DNA of 64,000 nt from contig NZ_CAIJDE010000048.1 of the NCBI RefSeq assembly GCF_903819335.1, positions 80,333-144,332 on the forward strand. Reading direction: 5' to 3'. A program made the translations under genes and the position numbers. Source of the stretch: Flavobacterium panici (lineage in GTDB: Bacteria > Bacteroidota > Bacteroidia > Flavobacteriales > Flavobacteriaceae). The notes beneath the pieces are model-generated. The model searched no databases, had not been told where the DNA came from, and worked only from the letters and a program-made list of their open reading frames with translations. Shown here piece after piece: positions 52,424 through 61,397 of this stretch (positions within the stretch are counted from its first letter, which is position 1; each line of letters opens with the position of its first letter).

Positions 52424-55400
52424 ATGATGTTAAAATTGAAATATGCAATAATCACATTGCTGATAATCAGCAGTCATAATATGATGGCACAGTCAAAGAC
52501 CATACAAGGGGTAGTTACAGATCCCTCGGGGTTTCCTTTACCGGGTGCCGGTGTTAACGTAGAAGGCTCACAAAACAGTGCCGCTACAGATTTTGACGGG
52601 AAGTATACTTTAAAAGGTGTGAACCCTACAGACAAAATTACATTTTCGTTTGTTGGCCTAATTTCACAAACGATCACTGTAGGTACCAGAAATACTATTG
52701 ATGTTACCTTAGCTTTATCCACACAAAGCTTAAATGAAGTTATTGTAGGTTACGGAACTCAAAAGAGAACCAAGGTAACCGGAGCAATTTCAACAGTAGG
52801 TTCAAAAGATATTGCCGCAGTGCCAATTACAAATGCAGAGTCAGCTTTACAAGGGAGAGCCGCGGGTGTTACAGTTGTAAATGGTGCTCCGGGTTCTAAT
52901 CCTACGGTTACCATTCGTGGTTTGGCTACAATGGGAAATAGTGCTCCTTTATATGTAATTGACGGAGTTTTAACCAGTAACTTATCTGGACTGAGCCCTA
53001 ATGATATTGAATCGATGTCTGTTTTAAAAGATGCTTCAACAACAGCTTTATACGGTTCAAAAGCTTTTAACGGAGTAATTATGGTTACTACTAAAAAAGG
53101 TAAAAAAGGACCTGGGCAGTTGAATTTTAGCACTTATGCGGGTTTTCAGACTATTACAAAAAGATATGATGTTTTAAATACGCAGCAATATCTGCAGTAT
53201 GCTAAAGATTTAGGAAGTGATTTAACAGCAAGAGCTGCTGAATTTGGCAATACCAATACCAACTGGCAGGATCAGATTTTTCAAAGCGGTGTAATGCAGG
53301 ATTATAATTTGAGTTTTTCAAATGGTACTGAAACTTCTACAGCACGTTATTCTGCGGAATATTTGAAACAGGAAGGAGCTGTTATCAATACTGGTTTTGA
53401 GCGTTATTCGTTTAGAGCAAATAATACACAGGATATTGGCAGACTTAAGGTAGGAAGCAATATGGGAATATCTTTTAGTAAAATCAATCCCGAGCGTAAC
53501 TCAGGAGGAAGAACATTATTAGAACATGCTATTAAAATGGCACCTTATTTACCGGTTTACAATGGAGCAAATTTAGGAGGCTATCAAGGCCCAAGCGCAA
53601 TTGATGGTAATGATGCCGAAAATCCTGTTCGTGTAGCTAATTTAGGATATCAAAAAATCAATAATTTATCTATAATAGGAAATATCTACGCTGAATTAGA
53701 AATTTACAAAGGCCTGAAATTTAAATCACAAGTTTCATTAGATTACTTTACAAGCAAGGATCATACCTTTATTCCTAGTTTTAATGATGGTTCCTATCAT
53801 AAACAAGCATTTTCAACAACCAATGAAACAAATACCCAAGGTCAAAATATTGTTTTTGATAATAGTTTAACTTATAAAACTACTATCGCTGCAAAGCATA
53901 ATATTGAGGTATTAGGAGTTATCACTAAAATTGACGGAAAAGGGCAGAATTTAGCAGCAGGAAGCCGTTACTATATTTCAAACGAAATTGATCAGCTGAG
54001 ATACAATGAAGGAAGTTTGAGTTCAGGAAATTTTGAAGAAAAAAATATTGGATATATCGCCCGTATCAATTACGATTACGATGATAAATATATACTTGCA
54101 GTTTCAGGACGTAGAGATGCTTCATCTCGTTTTGGAGCAAATAACCGCTGGGGTAATTTTTACTCATTTGCTTTGGGCTGGAATATAGCCAAAGAAAGTT
54201 TTATGGCAGATTCTGTTTTTAGTACACTAAAACTCAGAGCAAGTACAGGAACAACAGGAAATGACAGAATAGACAATTATCAATATGCAGCGACATTACT
54301 TGCTGATTATAATTATCCAATTAACGGAGGAAATGCACCAGGTGTTTCTCTTGGAGTTGCTTCTAATCCTGACTTGAAATGGGAGTCTAAAAAAGATAGA
54401 AACATAGGTTTAGATTTTGGTTTGTTTGACGAAAAATTTACAGGATCTTTTGAATATTTTAATAATAAAAGCAGTGATATTCTTTTTGCAGTTCCGTTAG
54501 CGGCCTCTGTAGGATCTGCCGGCGGTGGAACTCAAATTCAAAATATTGCCGATGTGAAGGTATCAGGATATGAAATTTCATTAGGCTACAATGACAGAAA
54601 AGGAGATTTTACATGGTCTGCCGTAGCTAATTTAGGAACAAGTAAAAACGAAGTAACAAGTTTAGCGCCGGGAGTAACCAGTGTGTTAGGCGGTCCAACT
54701 GCAAGAGCAGGTTTGGAAAACTTTTCAAGACTGGAAGTAGGTCAGCCGTTATTTTACTTTTATGGTTACCAAACAAATGGAATTTATCAAAATCAGGCAG
54801 AAGTAGACGCCGTTTTTGGTCCGGGTCAAACTAATATTAAACCGGGAGATATTCGCATTGTGGATCGTGATGGTAATAAAATCATCAACTCAAATGACAA
54901 AACTAATATTGGAAATCCATATCCGGATTTTACTTATGGTTTAAACCTTACGGCAGCTTATAAAAATTTTGATTTCAACTGCTTCATAACTGGAGTTCAG
55001 GGAAATGATATTTACAATGCCAATAAATTTGATTTAACAGGAATGAATCGCTTGTTCAATGCCAGTACAGAAGTTTTAGACAGAGCAATTGTTGTAAATG
55101 GTGTTGTAACCAATCCATCGGCTACTTTGCCAAGGGCGCAGGGAGCAGATATCAACTGGTCTTCGGCTAATCAACGCTATATTGAAGATGGTTCTTATAC
55201 TAGATTAAAAAATATCACTTTAGGATATACCTTATCTGGAGAAACATTTGACAGCCATTTTTCAAATATTAGATTCTACATAAGTGGTCAAAACCTTATT
55301 ACGATTACAAATTATTCTGGGTTAGATCCTGAAATTGCACGTGCAGATACTAATGCAAATTCTGCGGGTATCGACTTAGGAAGATATCCACAGCCTAAAT

Positions 55401-55432
55401 CAGTAATTTTTGGACTTGATGTTAAATTTTAA
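52424..55432 (+). CDS. SusC/RagA family TonB-dependent transporter (locus B)
   Basis: 1002 residues, typical SusC length. Signal peptide (IITLLIISSHNMMAQ), carboxypeptidase-regulatory-like domain at about 25-98 (GVVTDPSGFPLPGAGV, DFDGKYTL), TonB-box-like LNEVIVGYGTQKRTKV, plug with LYVIDGVLTS and SVLKDASTTALYGSKAFNGVIMVTTKKGKKG split around the family signature, and a barrel ending in FGLDVKF. The SusD gene starts 8 bp later. In the xylan context it should import decorated xylo-oligosaccharides, different from those of locus A. That difference is inference. Confidence 0.96.
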   Translation: MMLKLKYAIITLLIISSHNMMAQSKTIQGVVTDPSGFPLPGAGVNVEGSQNSAATDFDGKYTLKGVNPTDKITFSFVGLISQTITVGTRNTIDVTLALSTQSLNEVIVGYGTQKRTKVTGAISTVGSKDIAAVPITNAESALQGRAAGVTVVNGAPGSNPTVTIRGLATMGNSAPLYVIDGVLTSNLSGLSPNDIESMSVLKDASTTALYGSKAFNGVIMVTTKKGKKGPGQLNFSTYAGFQTITKRYDVLNTQQYLQYAKDLGSDLTARAAEFGNTNTNWQDQIFQSGVMQDYNLSFSNGTETSTARYSAEYLKQEGAVINTGFERYSFRANNTQDIGRLKVGSNMGISFSKINPERNSGGRTLLEHAIKMAPYLPVYNGANLGGYQGPSAIDGNDAENPVRVANLGYQKINNLSIIGNIYAELEIYKGLKFKSQVSLDYFTSKDHTFIPSFNDGSYHKQAFSTTNETNTQGQNIVFDNSLTYKTTIAAKHNIEVLGVITKIDGKGQNLAAGSRYYISNEIDQLRYNEGSLSSGNFEEKNIGYIARINYDYDDKYILAVSGRRDASSRFGANNRWGNFYSFALGWNIAKESFMADSVFSTLKLRASTGTTGNDRIDNYQYAATLLADYNYPINGGNAPGVSLGVASNPDLKWESKKDRNIGLDFGLFDEKFTGSFEYFNNKSSDILFAVPLAASVGSAGGGTQIQNIADVKVSGYEISLGYNDRKGDFTWSAVANLGTSKNEVTSLAPGVTSVLGGPTARAGLENFSRLEVGQPLFYFYGYQTNGIYQNQAEVDAVFGPGQTNIKPGDIRIVDRDGNKIINSNDKTNIGNPYPDFTYGLNLTAAYKNFDFNCFITGVQGNDIYNANKFDLTGMNRLFNASTEVLDRAIVVNGVVTNPSATLPRAQGADINWSSANQRYIEDGSYTRLKNITLGYTLSGETFDSHFSNIRFYISGQNLITITNYSGLDPEIARADTNANSAGIDLGRYPQPKSVIFGLDVKF

Positions 55433-55440
55433 TATATAAG

Positions 55441-56937
55441 ATGATGAAAAAAATAAAACATATAGTTGCAGCATTGTTGGGAGTTTTCGCAATAAATTCA
55501 TGTGACACTTCGGAATTAGAATTAACTAATCCAAACACATTATCTCCCGACACGTTCTTTAAAACCGAAGCGCAGGTAGAATCTGCTGTAAATGCAGCTT
55601 ATGCAAATTTACAGACAAGAGGATTGTATGCCCGAAATCTTGCTTTTGCCATGGATCTTATGGCGCAGGATGCAGCAGGAAATCCGCAGTTAGAAGGTAA
55701 TAAAAAACCTTTTCAGGATTTTTCTTTTAATGCAGGAAATGACATTATTCAGTATTACTGGGAATCTTGTTTCTTAGGAATATCCAGAGCTAATTTTGTA
55801 TTAGATAATGAAGGTAAGATTAATGATTTACCAACTTCAGTTTTATCACAAGCGAAGAAGAATAAATTTTTAGGCGAAGCACATTTTTTAAGAGCTTATT
55901 ATTATTTTCTTTTAGTGAATCGTTTTGGGGATGTGCCCATTTATAAAACCGGAACTATTACAGGCGCCGCAAGAAGTCCTAAAGCAGAAGCTTTTGATTT
56001 GATCAGAGCAGATTTAGAATTTGCCTCTCAAAATTTACTGCCTAGAGGTACAGAAGTTGTAGGTAGAGTGACTAAAGAAGCGGCTTATGCTTATTTAGGG
56101 AAAGTATTATTATACGAAAAGAAATACGATCTGGCTTTGGCTGCCCTTAATAACGTTACAGGATTCAGTCTTGAAGATAAAGGCAGTTTTTACAACAACT
56201 TCATGGAAGAAACGGAGCATGGTAAAGAATCTGTTTTTGAGATTGAATTTAATGAAAACAACGGAACTGGGAACAAATGGGATGATGCAGGAAACAGCGG
56301 CGGAACTGGTTTTGCCGAGTCAACGCTGAGAGGACAGGAATATGGTAATTTAAGCTGGTACAACGTATATCCGCCAGATGCACTTTTAAATTCCTATGAA
56401 GCAGGGGATTTACGTTTTGGAGATACTTTTTATGTACCGGGTTCTAAATATTTAAACGGAACACGTACAATGACAGCGCAAAACTTTAATACATCTGCAG
56501 GTATTAGAAATGCAGGCTGGAAAAAATACCAGAACTATTATAAAAAAGAAGATGAGGCTACACAATCCAGTATTAACTTTAAAGTTATGCGTTATGCAGA
56601 TGTACTGCTTATGAAAGCCGAATGTGAAAACCAAAGAGACGGAGGTTCACAAACAGCAGCCATAGCCTTTATAAAACAAGTTAGAGATCGTGCAGGTTTA
56701 ACAACTAATATTACGCCTACAAAAGAAGCTGTTTTCGCTGCAATTGTTCATGAACGTAAAGTAGAATTTGCAGGAGAACAAAGCCGTTTTGACGATATTA
56801 TGAGATGGGGAAATGCCAGTACAGAATTAGCAAACACTGGTTTTCAGGCAGGTAAAAATGAATTATGGCCAATCCCTAATAGAGAAACATCTTCTAATCC
56901 CAATATAAAACCAAGTGATAATAATCCTGGGTACTAA
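55441..56937 (+). CDS. RagB/SusD family glycan-binding lipoprotein (locus B)
   Basis: 498 residues. Lipoprotein signal with C21 (LLGVFAINSC). SusD signatures: EAHFLRAYYYFLLVNRFGDVPIY, AAYAYLGKVLLYEKKYDLALAALNNV split through the tetratricopeptide-like helices, RYADVLLMKAECEN, and the C-terminal RKVEFAGEQSRFDDIMRWG. The protein caps the SusC that precedes it. It is followed by a strong terminator at 56983-57019, which ends the SusCD unit. Confidence 0.95.
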   Translation: MMKKIKHIVAALLGVFAINSCDTSELELTNPNTLSPDTFFKTEAQVESAVNAAYANLQTRGLYARNLAFAMDLMAQDAAGNPQLEGNKKPFQDFSFNAGNDIIQYYWESCFLGISRANFVLDNEGKINDLPTSVLSQAKKNKFLGEAHFLRAYYYFLLVNRFGDVPIYKTGTITGAARSPKAEAFDLIRADLEFASQNLLPRGTEVVGRVTKEAAYAYLGKVLLYEKKYDLALAALNNVTGFSLEDKGSFYNNFMEETEHGKESVFEIEFNENNGTGNKWDDAGNSGGTGFAESTLRGQEYGNLSWYNVYPPDALLNSYEAGDLRFGDTFYVPGSKYLNGTRTMTAQNFNTSAGIRNAGWKKYQNYYKKEDEATQSSINFKVMRYADVLLMKAECENQRDGGSQTAAIAFIKQVRDRAGLTTNITPTKEAVFAAIVHERKVEFAGEQSRFDDIMRWGNASTELANTGFQAGKNELWPIPNRETSSNPNIKPSDNNPGY

Positions 56938-56982
56938 ATGATTAAATTATGTTAGTTTGAGTTAAGTAAGTTAGTATTTTTG

Positions 56983-57019
56983 ATAAACAGTGCACTTGTA
57001 ATGCACTGTTTATTTTTTT
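56983..57019 (+). terminator. Terminator of the locus B SusCD unit
   Basis: A perfect 12-bp stem (ATAAACAGTGCA / TGCACTGTTTAT) with a 7-nt loop and six T. Confidence 0.9.
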
Positions 57020-57083
57020 ATGCAATGGCGTAATTAATTTTAGATTTCAGATCTAAAGTTTCAAGTTTCAGGTTGAACTGAGG

Positions 57084-57470
57084 ATATTTTAACGCAAAGT
57101 TCGCAAAGGTTTTTACGCAAAGGACGCTAAGTTTTTTTGATAAGCTAGGTTTTTATAAAACCAAAGTTCGCAAAGCTTTATGTTGATACATCTTTGCGAA
57201 CTTTGTGCATTCTAAATGCAATATATTTCAAAAAAACTTAGCGTGCTTTGCGTTAAAAAAATTACGCGCTAAAACAAACAATCCAAACAACACAAAGCTT
57301 TGCGAACTTTGCCGTTTTATAAAACCTCGTATATTAAAAAACCTTGCGCCCTTTGCGTTAAAAAAATTATGCGTTAAAACAAGCAATCCCATTAACATAA
57401 AGCTTTGCGAACTTTGCATTTTTATAAAAACTTTATATGCAGAAAAATCTTTGTGTGCTTTGCGTTAAAT
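57084..57470. repeat. Tandem intergenic repeats, about 105-bp period
   Basis: CTTTGCGTTA occurs at 57246, 57351 and 57458, and the surrounding 105-107 bp (including AAGCTTTGCGAACTTTGC) are clearly related in two complete units and partial flanking ones. Upstream copies are inverted (AAAGTTCGCAAAG), so parts can fold into hairpins. No ORF with sense. Confidence 0.85.
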
Positions 57471-57489
57471 AAAAAGTTTCAGGTTTCAT

Positions 57490-57557
57490 AATCTACAATC
57501 CATAATCTACAATCCATAATCTACATTCTAAAATCTACATTCTAAAATCTAAAATCT
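57490..57557. repeat. Short tandem repeats (AATCTACAATCC type)
   Basis: ATAATCTACAATCC-like units repeat with a period of about 14 bp, changing gradually to TACATTCTAAAATC units towards the end of the MFS gene. Confidence 0.8.
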
Positions 57558-59019
57558 ATACCCTTCTTTCCTTCAAATCTGTTTCAATTTGAATTTCCAT
57601 TTCTTTATCTATTACATAAAAGCATAACAGAACTGCACTTATAATAAATATAAAGCCCGGATAAATACTTATTGAAAGTTTAATCCCTTCAACAGCAGCC
57701 GGAACCTGATTGACTTCTTCGGCTACATAACCATACTTTGATAAAAAAGCGGCACCTAAAGCACTGCCAATACTTATTCCGATTTTTAATCCAAAAATCA
57801 TAGCCGAAAAAACAGTAGCAGTAGCTCTTCGGTTGTTTTTCCATTCGCTGTAATCAGCCACATCAGCAATCATAGCCCACAATAAAGGAATGGTTACGCC
57901 ATAAATAAATCCATGCAATAATTGGGTTAAAAAAACCATTGCAATAGCGGTTCTGCTATAAAAATTAAAAAGCAGTAAACTCAAAGCAGATAAGAAAATG
58001 AAAGCGATATAAATATTTCTTTTACCAAATGAATCTGCAAGAGATTTTGAAAACAGGATTCCGAATATCATAAAAATAATTCCTCCGCCATTAAAAAGGC
58101 TAAAAGCAGAAGTTGGAGCATCTTTAGGCCATTGAAGATCTACAAAATCCATTGCTTTTAAGGAATTATTTACTCTTTCAATAAAAGCTGTAAAACCAAT
58201 ATCATTCAAAAAAAGAGTCAGAGCGGCAGGATCTAAGTAATATTTAAAGTAAAAAACATACATACCGCCCTTTAAAGACAAAGTTATAAATACCAAAATA
58301 GTAACTAGTAATATAACCAACCACGGACCATTTTTACACAAATCGATAAAATCCTGCTTCACAGATGATTCCTGGTTTTTTGCAGGAATGATTCTTTCTT
58401 TGGTAGTAAAAAAAGTAATCAAAAAACAAATTATCCCAACAAAAGCAAATAGTATCATGGTGTTTTTAAAACCAACTGCTTTATCTCCATTTCCTAAAAT
58501 TAAAACAAAGGGAAGTAAAAGCGACTGAACTATAAATTGAGCTATCATAACAGCAACAAAGCGATAGGAGGAAAGACTATTTCGTTCTTTCATATCACCT
58601 GTTAAAACACCGCTTAAAGCAACATACGGCAAATTGTTTGCTGAATAAAGCAAGACTAAAAAAAAGTAAGTCAGTAATGCATAAGTTGTTTTACCCGTTA
58701 ATCCAAAATCCGGAGTTAAAAAAGAAAGCACAGCGGCAATTCCAAAAGGCAAAGCAGTCCATAATATCCAAGGCCTGAACTTTCCCCATCGCGTTTGAGT
58801 ACGATCAGCAATAACGCCCATAATGATATTAAAAAAAGCACCAATAAAACCTCCTGTAAAAATAATAACGCTTGCAGTTCCAGCAGGAATTTTATATACA
58901 TCTGTGTAAAAGAAAGCTAAAAAAGTCAGCAGAGTCTGAAAAATCAAATTCGCTGCAAAATCACCTAAACCGTAACCTGTTTTTTCTAGTATAGAAAGCT
59001 TTTGGGATGTATTACTCAT
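57556..59019 (-). CDS. MFS transporter, GPH family (sugar:cation symporter)
   Basis: 487 residues with about 12 hydrophobic helices. GPH/MelB signatures include GYGLGDFAANLIF near the N-terminus, ADRTQTRWGKFRPWILW at about 85-101 and LLWAMIADVADYSEWKNNRRAT near 370-395. It should carry xylose, xylo-oligosaccharides or another glycoside across the inner membrane with H+ or Na+. It is divergent from the GH8 gene and shares the same operator type, so it is tied to xylan use. An inverted-repeat operator overlaps its -33 region (59227-59267). Confidence 0.93.
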   Translation of the reverse strand: MSNTSQKLSILEKTGYGLGDFAANLIFQTLLTFLAFFYTDVYKIPAGTASVIIFTGGFIGAFFNIIMGVIADRTQTRWGKFRPWILWTALPFGIAAVLSFLTPDFGLTGKTTYALLTYFFLVLLYSANNLPYVALSGVLTGDMKERNSLSSYRFVAVMIAQFIVQSLLLPFVLILGNGDKAVGFKNTMILFAFVGIICFLITFFTTKERIIPAKNQESSVKQDFIDLCKNGPWLVILLVTILVFITLSLKGGMYVFYFKYYLDPAALTLFLNDIGFTAFIERVNNSLKAMDFVDLQWPKDAPTSAFSLFNGGGIIFMIFGILFSKSLADSFGKRNIYIAFIFLSALSLLLFNFYSRTAIAMVFLTQLLHGFIYGVTIPLLWAMIADVADYSEWKNNRRATATVFSAMIFGLKIGISIGSALGAAFLSKYGYVAEEVNQVPAAVEGIKLSISIYPGFIFIISAVLLCFYVIDKEMEIQIETDLKERRV

Positions 59020-59226
59020 AAATATTTAAGGATTGCTTTTTACAGGTTTATATCCTGTTATATTAATTGCAGATTATTTTTGAGGCGCATTTCTATAAAA
59101 AAATAACACTTCATTTTGCTCTATCTGACATGGAATGTTTAATGTAAAAATAGCTTGAAAGTTGAAAAAATGTGTATCATTTTTGAAGCCTATATTAACA
59201 TATTTGAAGCATGAGTTTGTTTTAAG

Positions 59227-59267
59227 TAAATCTATTAAATGATGATCATGAACACAACCAGTTGTTT
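59227..59267 (-). promoter_or_regulatory. Operator-promoter of the MFS gene
   Basis: Palindrome ACACAACCAGTTGTTT at 59252-59267 (plus). On the minus strand its positions 11-13 form the TTG -33 box (59257-59255). After 20 bp comes TAGATTTA (59234-59227), seven of eight to the -7 consensus. Same geometry as the GH43 and GH8 promoters. Confidence 0.6.
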
Positions 59268-59330
59268 TTTATATTCTATATTATGACATATACTTGATGT
59301 TTATGTCTTTTAATTATTGATATTATTTTT

Positions 59331-59370
59331 ACACAACCAGTTGTGTATTTGTTGTTTTTGTGTATATTTA
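59331..59370 (+). promoter_or_regulatory. Operator-promoter of the GH8 gene
   Basis: Palindrome ACACAACCAGTTGTGT at 59331-59346. TTG at 59341-59343 is the -33 box; 19 bp later comes TATATTTA (59363-59370), seven of eight to TAnnTTTG. Transcription would begin near 59374. Confidence 0.65.
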
Positions 59371-59407
59371 AATTATTATAAAAGACTAACAAATAAACCC
59401 AGAAAAT

Positions 59408-60688
59408 ATGACTGTATATCAGATTATTACAAATGAATATTTGATTAAAATCCGACTTTTTATTATCTTTTTTGCCTTTATTCCGGCCTTTACCATTAGT
59501 CAAAACAAAAACAAGGCAGATAAACCTCAATACCGTAATCTTTTTGCAGCAGCAGGTTATAGTCAAATTGATATTGATAAGAAATTAACGAAAGCTTATT
59601 ATGATGTTTTTGAAGGGCCAAATAAAGTATATTTTGAAGAAGGAGATTCGTTAGGATATGTTTCTGATGTAAAAAATAAAGATGCCCGTACCGAAGGGAT
59701 GTCATACGGAATGATGGTTGCTGTTCAGCTCAACAAAAAAGAAGTTTTTGATCGTCTCTGGCGCTGGTCTGTCAAATACATGCAGCATCAGGACGGACCA
59801 AGAGAAGCTTATTTTGCATGGAGTGTAGATCCGCAGACCAAAAAACAAAATTCTCCCGGTTCTGCATCTGATGGGGAATTATATTATATAACAAGTCTGC
59901 TCTTTGCTTCAAATAAATGGGGCAATGATACAGGAATAAATTATTACAAAGAAGCCAGAAGAATATTAGATGCCATGTGGAAAAAAGACGGTACAGGGAA
60001 TATCTATAATATTATAAATACCGAACATAAGCAGATTTCTTTTGTACCGGAAGGAGGCGGCTACAATTGGACTGATCCTTCTTATCATGTTCCTGCATTT
60101 TACGAAATCTGGGCATTATATGCCAAAGACGGCCATGAACAGTTTTATAAAGAATGTGCCGATGTTTCGCGTAATTTTTTACATAAAGCCTGTCATCCTC
60201 TAACAGGTCTAAATTCAGATTATACCGAATTTAATGGAGAGCCACATCCAACGCCCTGGATGCCGCCCGGATTTCGTTATGATTCCTGGCGTGTTCCTAT
60301 GAATATTGCAATGGATTATACGTGGTATGGAAAAGATAAAAAATGGCAGGAAGATTATGCCGAACGATTTCAAAATTTTCTTAGATCAAAAGGACTAGAT
60401 ACTTATGAAGATCAGTTTAATCTGGATGGTTCTACACCTGACTTTATCCTTCAGGCAGGTTCGGTAAAAAAACTAAGACATTCAATTGGGTTAGTAGCGA
60501 CAGCAGCGACGGCATCGCTGGTAAATAAAGATAAATCAAGTATGGATTTTGTTCATGCTGTCTGGAATGCTAAACTCGAGCCTTATGAAGATGGTTATTT
60601 TGATCCTTACTATGACGGGCTAATGTGTCTTTTTAGTCTAATGCATCTCAGCGGAAAATATCAAATAATAACTCCGGAAATAAAATAG
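59408..60688 (+). CDS. Glycoside hydrolase family 8, reducing-end xylose-releasing exo-oligoxylanase type
   Basis: 426 residues. A hydrophobic signal region at about 12-31 (IKIRLFIIFFAFIPAFTIS). GH8 alpha/alpha barrel with the acid E96 in RTEGMSYGMM, D155 in GSASDGELYY and the late LRHSIGLVATAATASL, where the His-containing loop corresponds to the part that blocks the +3 subsite in reducing-end exo-oligoxylanases. Length and motifs fit this branch better than cellulases or chitosanases. It should remove xylose from the reducing end of xylo-oligosaccharides in the periplasm. Its promoter carries the same operator as the GH43 operon. Confidence 0.92.
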   Translation: MTVYQIITNEYLIKIRLFIIFFAFIPAFTISQNKNKADKPQYRNLFAAAGYSQIDIDKKLTKAYYDVFEGPNKVYFEEGDSLGYVSDVKNKDARTEGMSYGMMVAVQLNKKEVFDRLWRWSVKYMQHQDGPREAYFAWSVDPQTKKQNSPGSASDGELYYITSLLFASNKWGNDTGINYYKEARRILDAMWKKDGTGNIYNIINTEHKQISFVPEGGGYNWTDPSYHVPAFYEIWALYAKDGHEQFYKECADVSRNFLHKACHPLTGLNSDYTEFNGEPHPTPWMPPGFRYDSWRVPMNIAMDYTWYGKDKKWQEDYAERFQNFLRSKGLDTYEDQFNLDGSTPDFILQAGSVKKLRHSIGLVATAATASLVNKDKSSMDFVHAVWNAKLEPYEDGYFDPYYDGLMCLFSLMHLSGKYQIITPEIK

Positions 60689-60729
60689 CTTTTTAAACAA
60701 AATTCTCTTTTGAATTTTCTTTTGTATAT

Positions 60730-60766
60730 AAAAAGAGTAACAGTATTTGTGCTGTTACTCCTTTTT
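60730..60766. terminator. Bidirectional terminator between GH8 and NAD(P)-binding gene
   Basis: A 9-bp stem GAGTAACAG / CTGTTACTC, 8-nt loop, with A5 before and T5 after, between convergent genes. Confidence 0.85.
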
Positions 60767-60770
60767 ATAA

Positions 60771-61397
60771 TCAATTTGTTAGAGCAACATATTGATAAAG
60801 CCTCAATGGATTTTCTGCTTCAGTAATTAAAAATTGAGCAACATCGACTCTTGAAATCTTTCCAACTTTCATTCCTTTTTGAAGTTTTGATATTGTTTTG
60901 TAAGTTGACTGTGCATTTCCGTTGGTAAGCATTCCAGGTCTTATGATTTCCCATTTCATAGTACTTTTGGTAATTATTTCTTCCATTACTGTTTTATTGA
61001 TGTATTGGTCTTTTAGGAATAACGAAATGACCGTTCGCATAAAAAAGCTCAAATAATTTTTACTTTCTCCCGCTCCAAAACCTGTAATTACCAAAACTGG
61101 CGAAGAGAATTTTAAATCATTAGTAACTTTAACCAATGCATTGGCAATATCAGAAAATAAGGTAGTTGCTTTTTTATTTTTTGTTCCAACGGTTATAAGT
61201 ACCGCATCAGATCCAGTTATGGCATGTTTTAAATCTATTAGCGATGTAGCGCTGCCATTTATTTTAATAAGATTGGGGTGATTTGGAAGGTGATCCGTAT
61301 TTGTTGATAATGCCGTTACAATGTGGCCTTTTTTAAGAGCTAGTATAACAGATTCCAGTCCAATTCCTGCTCCGGCTCCAATAATTGCTATATTCAT
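60771..61397 (-). CDS. NAD(P)-binding protein, atypical SDR-like
   Basis: 208 residues. The N-terminus NIAIIGAGAGIGLESVILALKKGHIVTALS is a Rossmann dinucleotide fold, followed by SDAVLITVGTKN, PVLVITGFGAG and WEIIRPGMLTNG, as in NmrA/SDR-a5-like proteins. The substrate is unknown. Its ATG overlaps the stop of the upstream phosphatase-like gene by one base (TAATG), so the two are translated together. Confidence 0.88.
   Translation of the reverse strand: MNIAIIGAGAGIGLESVILALKKGHIVTALSTNTDHLPNHPNLIKINGSATSLIDLKHAITGSDAVLITVGTKNKKATTLFSDIANALVKVTNDLKFSSPVLVITGFGAGESKNYLSFFMRTVISLFLKDQYINKTVMEEIITKSTMKWEIIRPGMLTNGNAQSTYKTISKLQKGMKVGKISRVDVAQFLITEAENPLRLYQYVALTN

Larger units (their letters stand above)
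56938..57555. other. Intergenic region with terminator and tandem repeats
   Basis: 618 bp between convergent SusD and MFS genes. It holds a terminator (56983-57019), a cluster of repeats around the words GCAAAG/CTTTGC (57084-57470), and a run of short repeats (57490-57557). Short ORFs across the repeats are not considered real genes. Confidence 0.75.
59020..59407. other. Divergent regulatory region between MFS and GH8 genes
   Basis: 388 bp. It holds two operator-promoters, one per direction (59227-59267 minus and 59331-59370 plus). The MFS leader is about 200 nt long and has no obvious ORF; the GH8 leader is about 35 nt. Confidence 0.7.

Noticed and set aside
57246..57467. Possible CRISPR array
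   Set aside because: The period is about 105 bp, repeats are degenerate and have no unique spacers of constant length, and no cas genes are near.
57205..57468. 87-residue ORF with internal repeats
   Set aside because: It is the translation of the 105-bp intergenic repeats; its repeats mirror the DNA units and there is no start signal or family resemblance.
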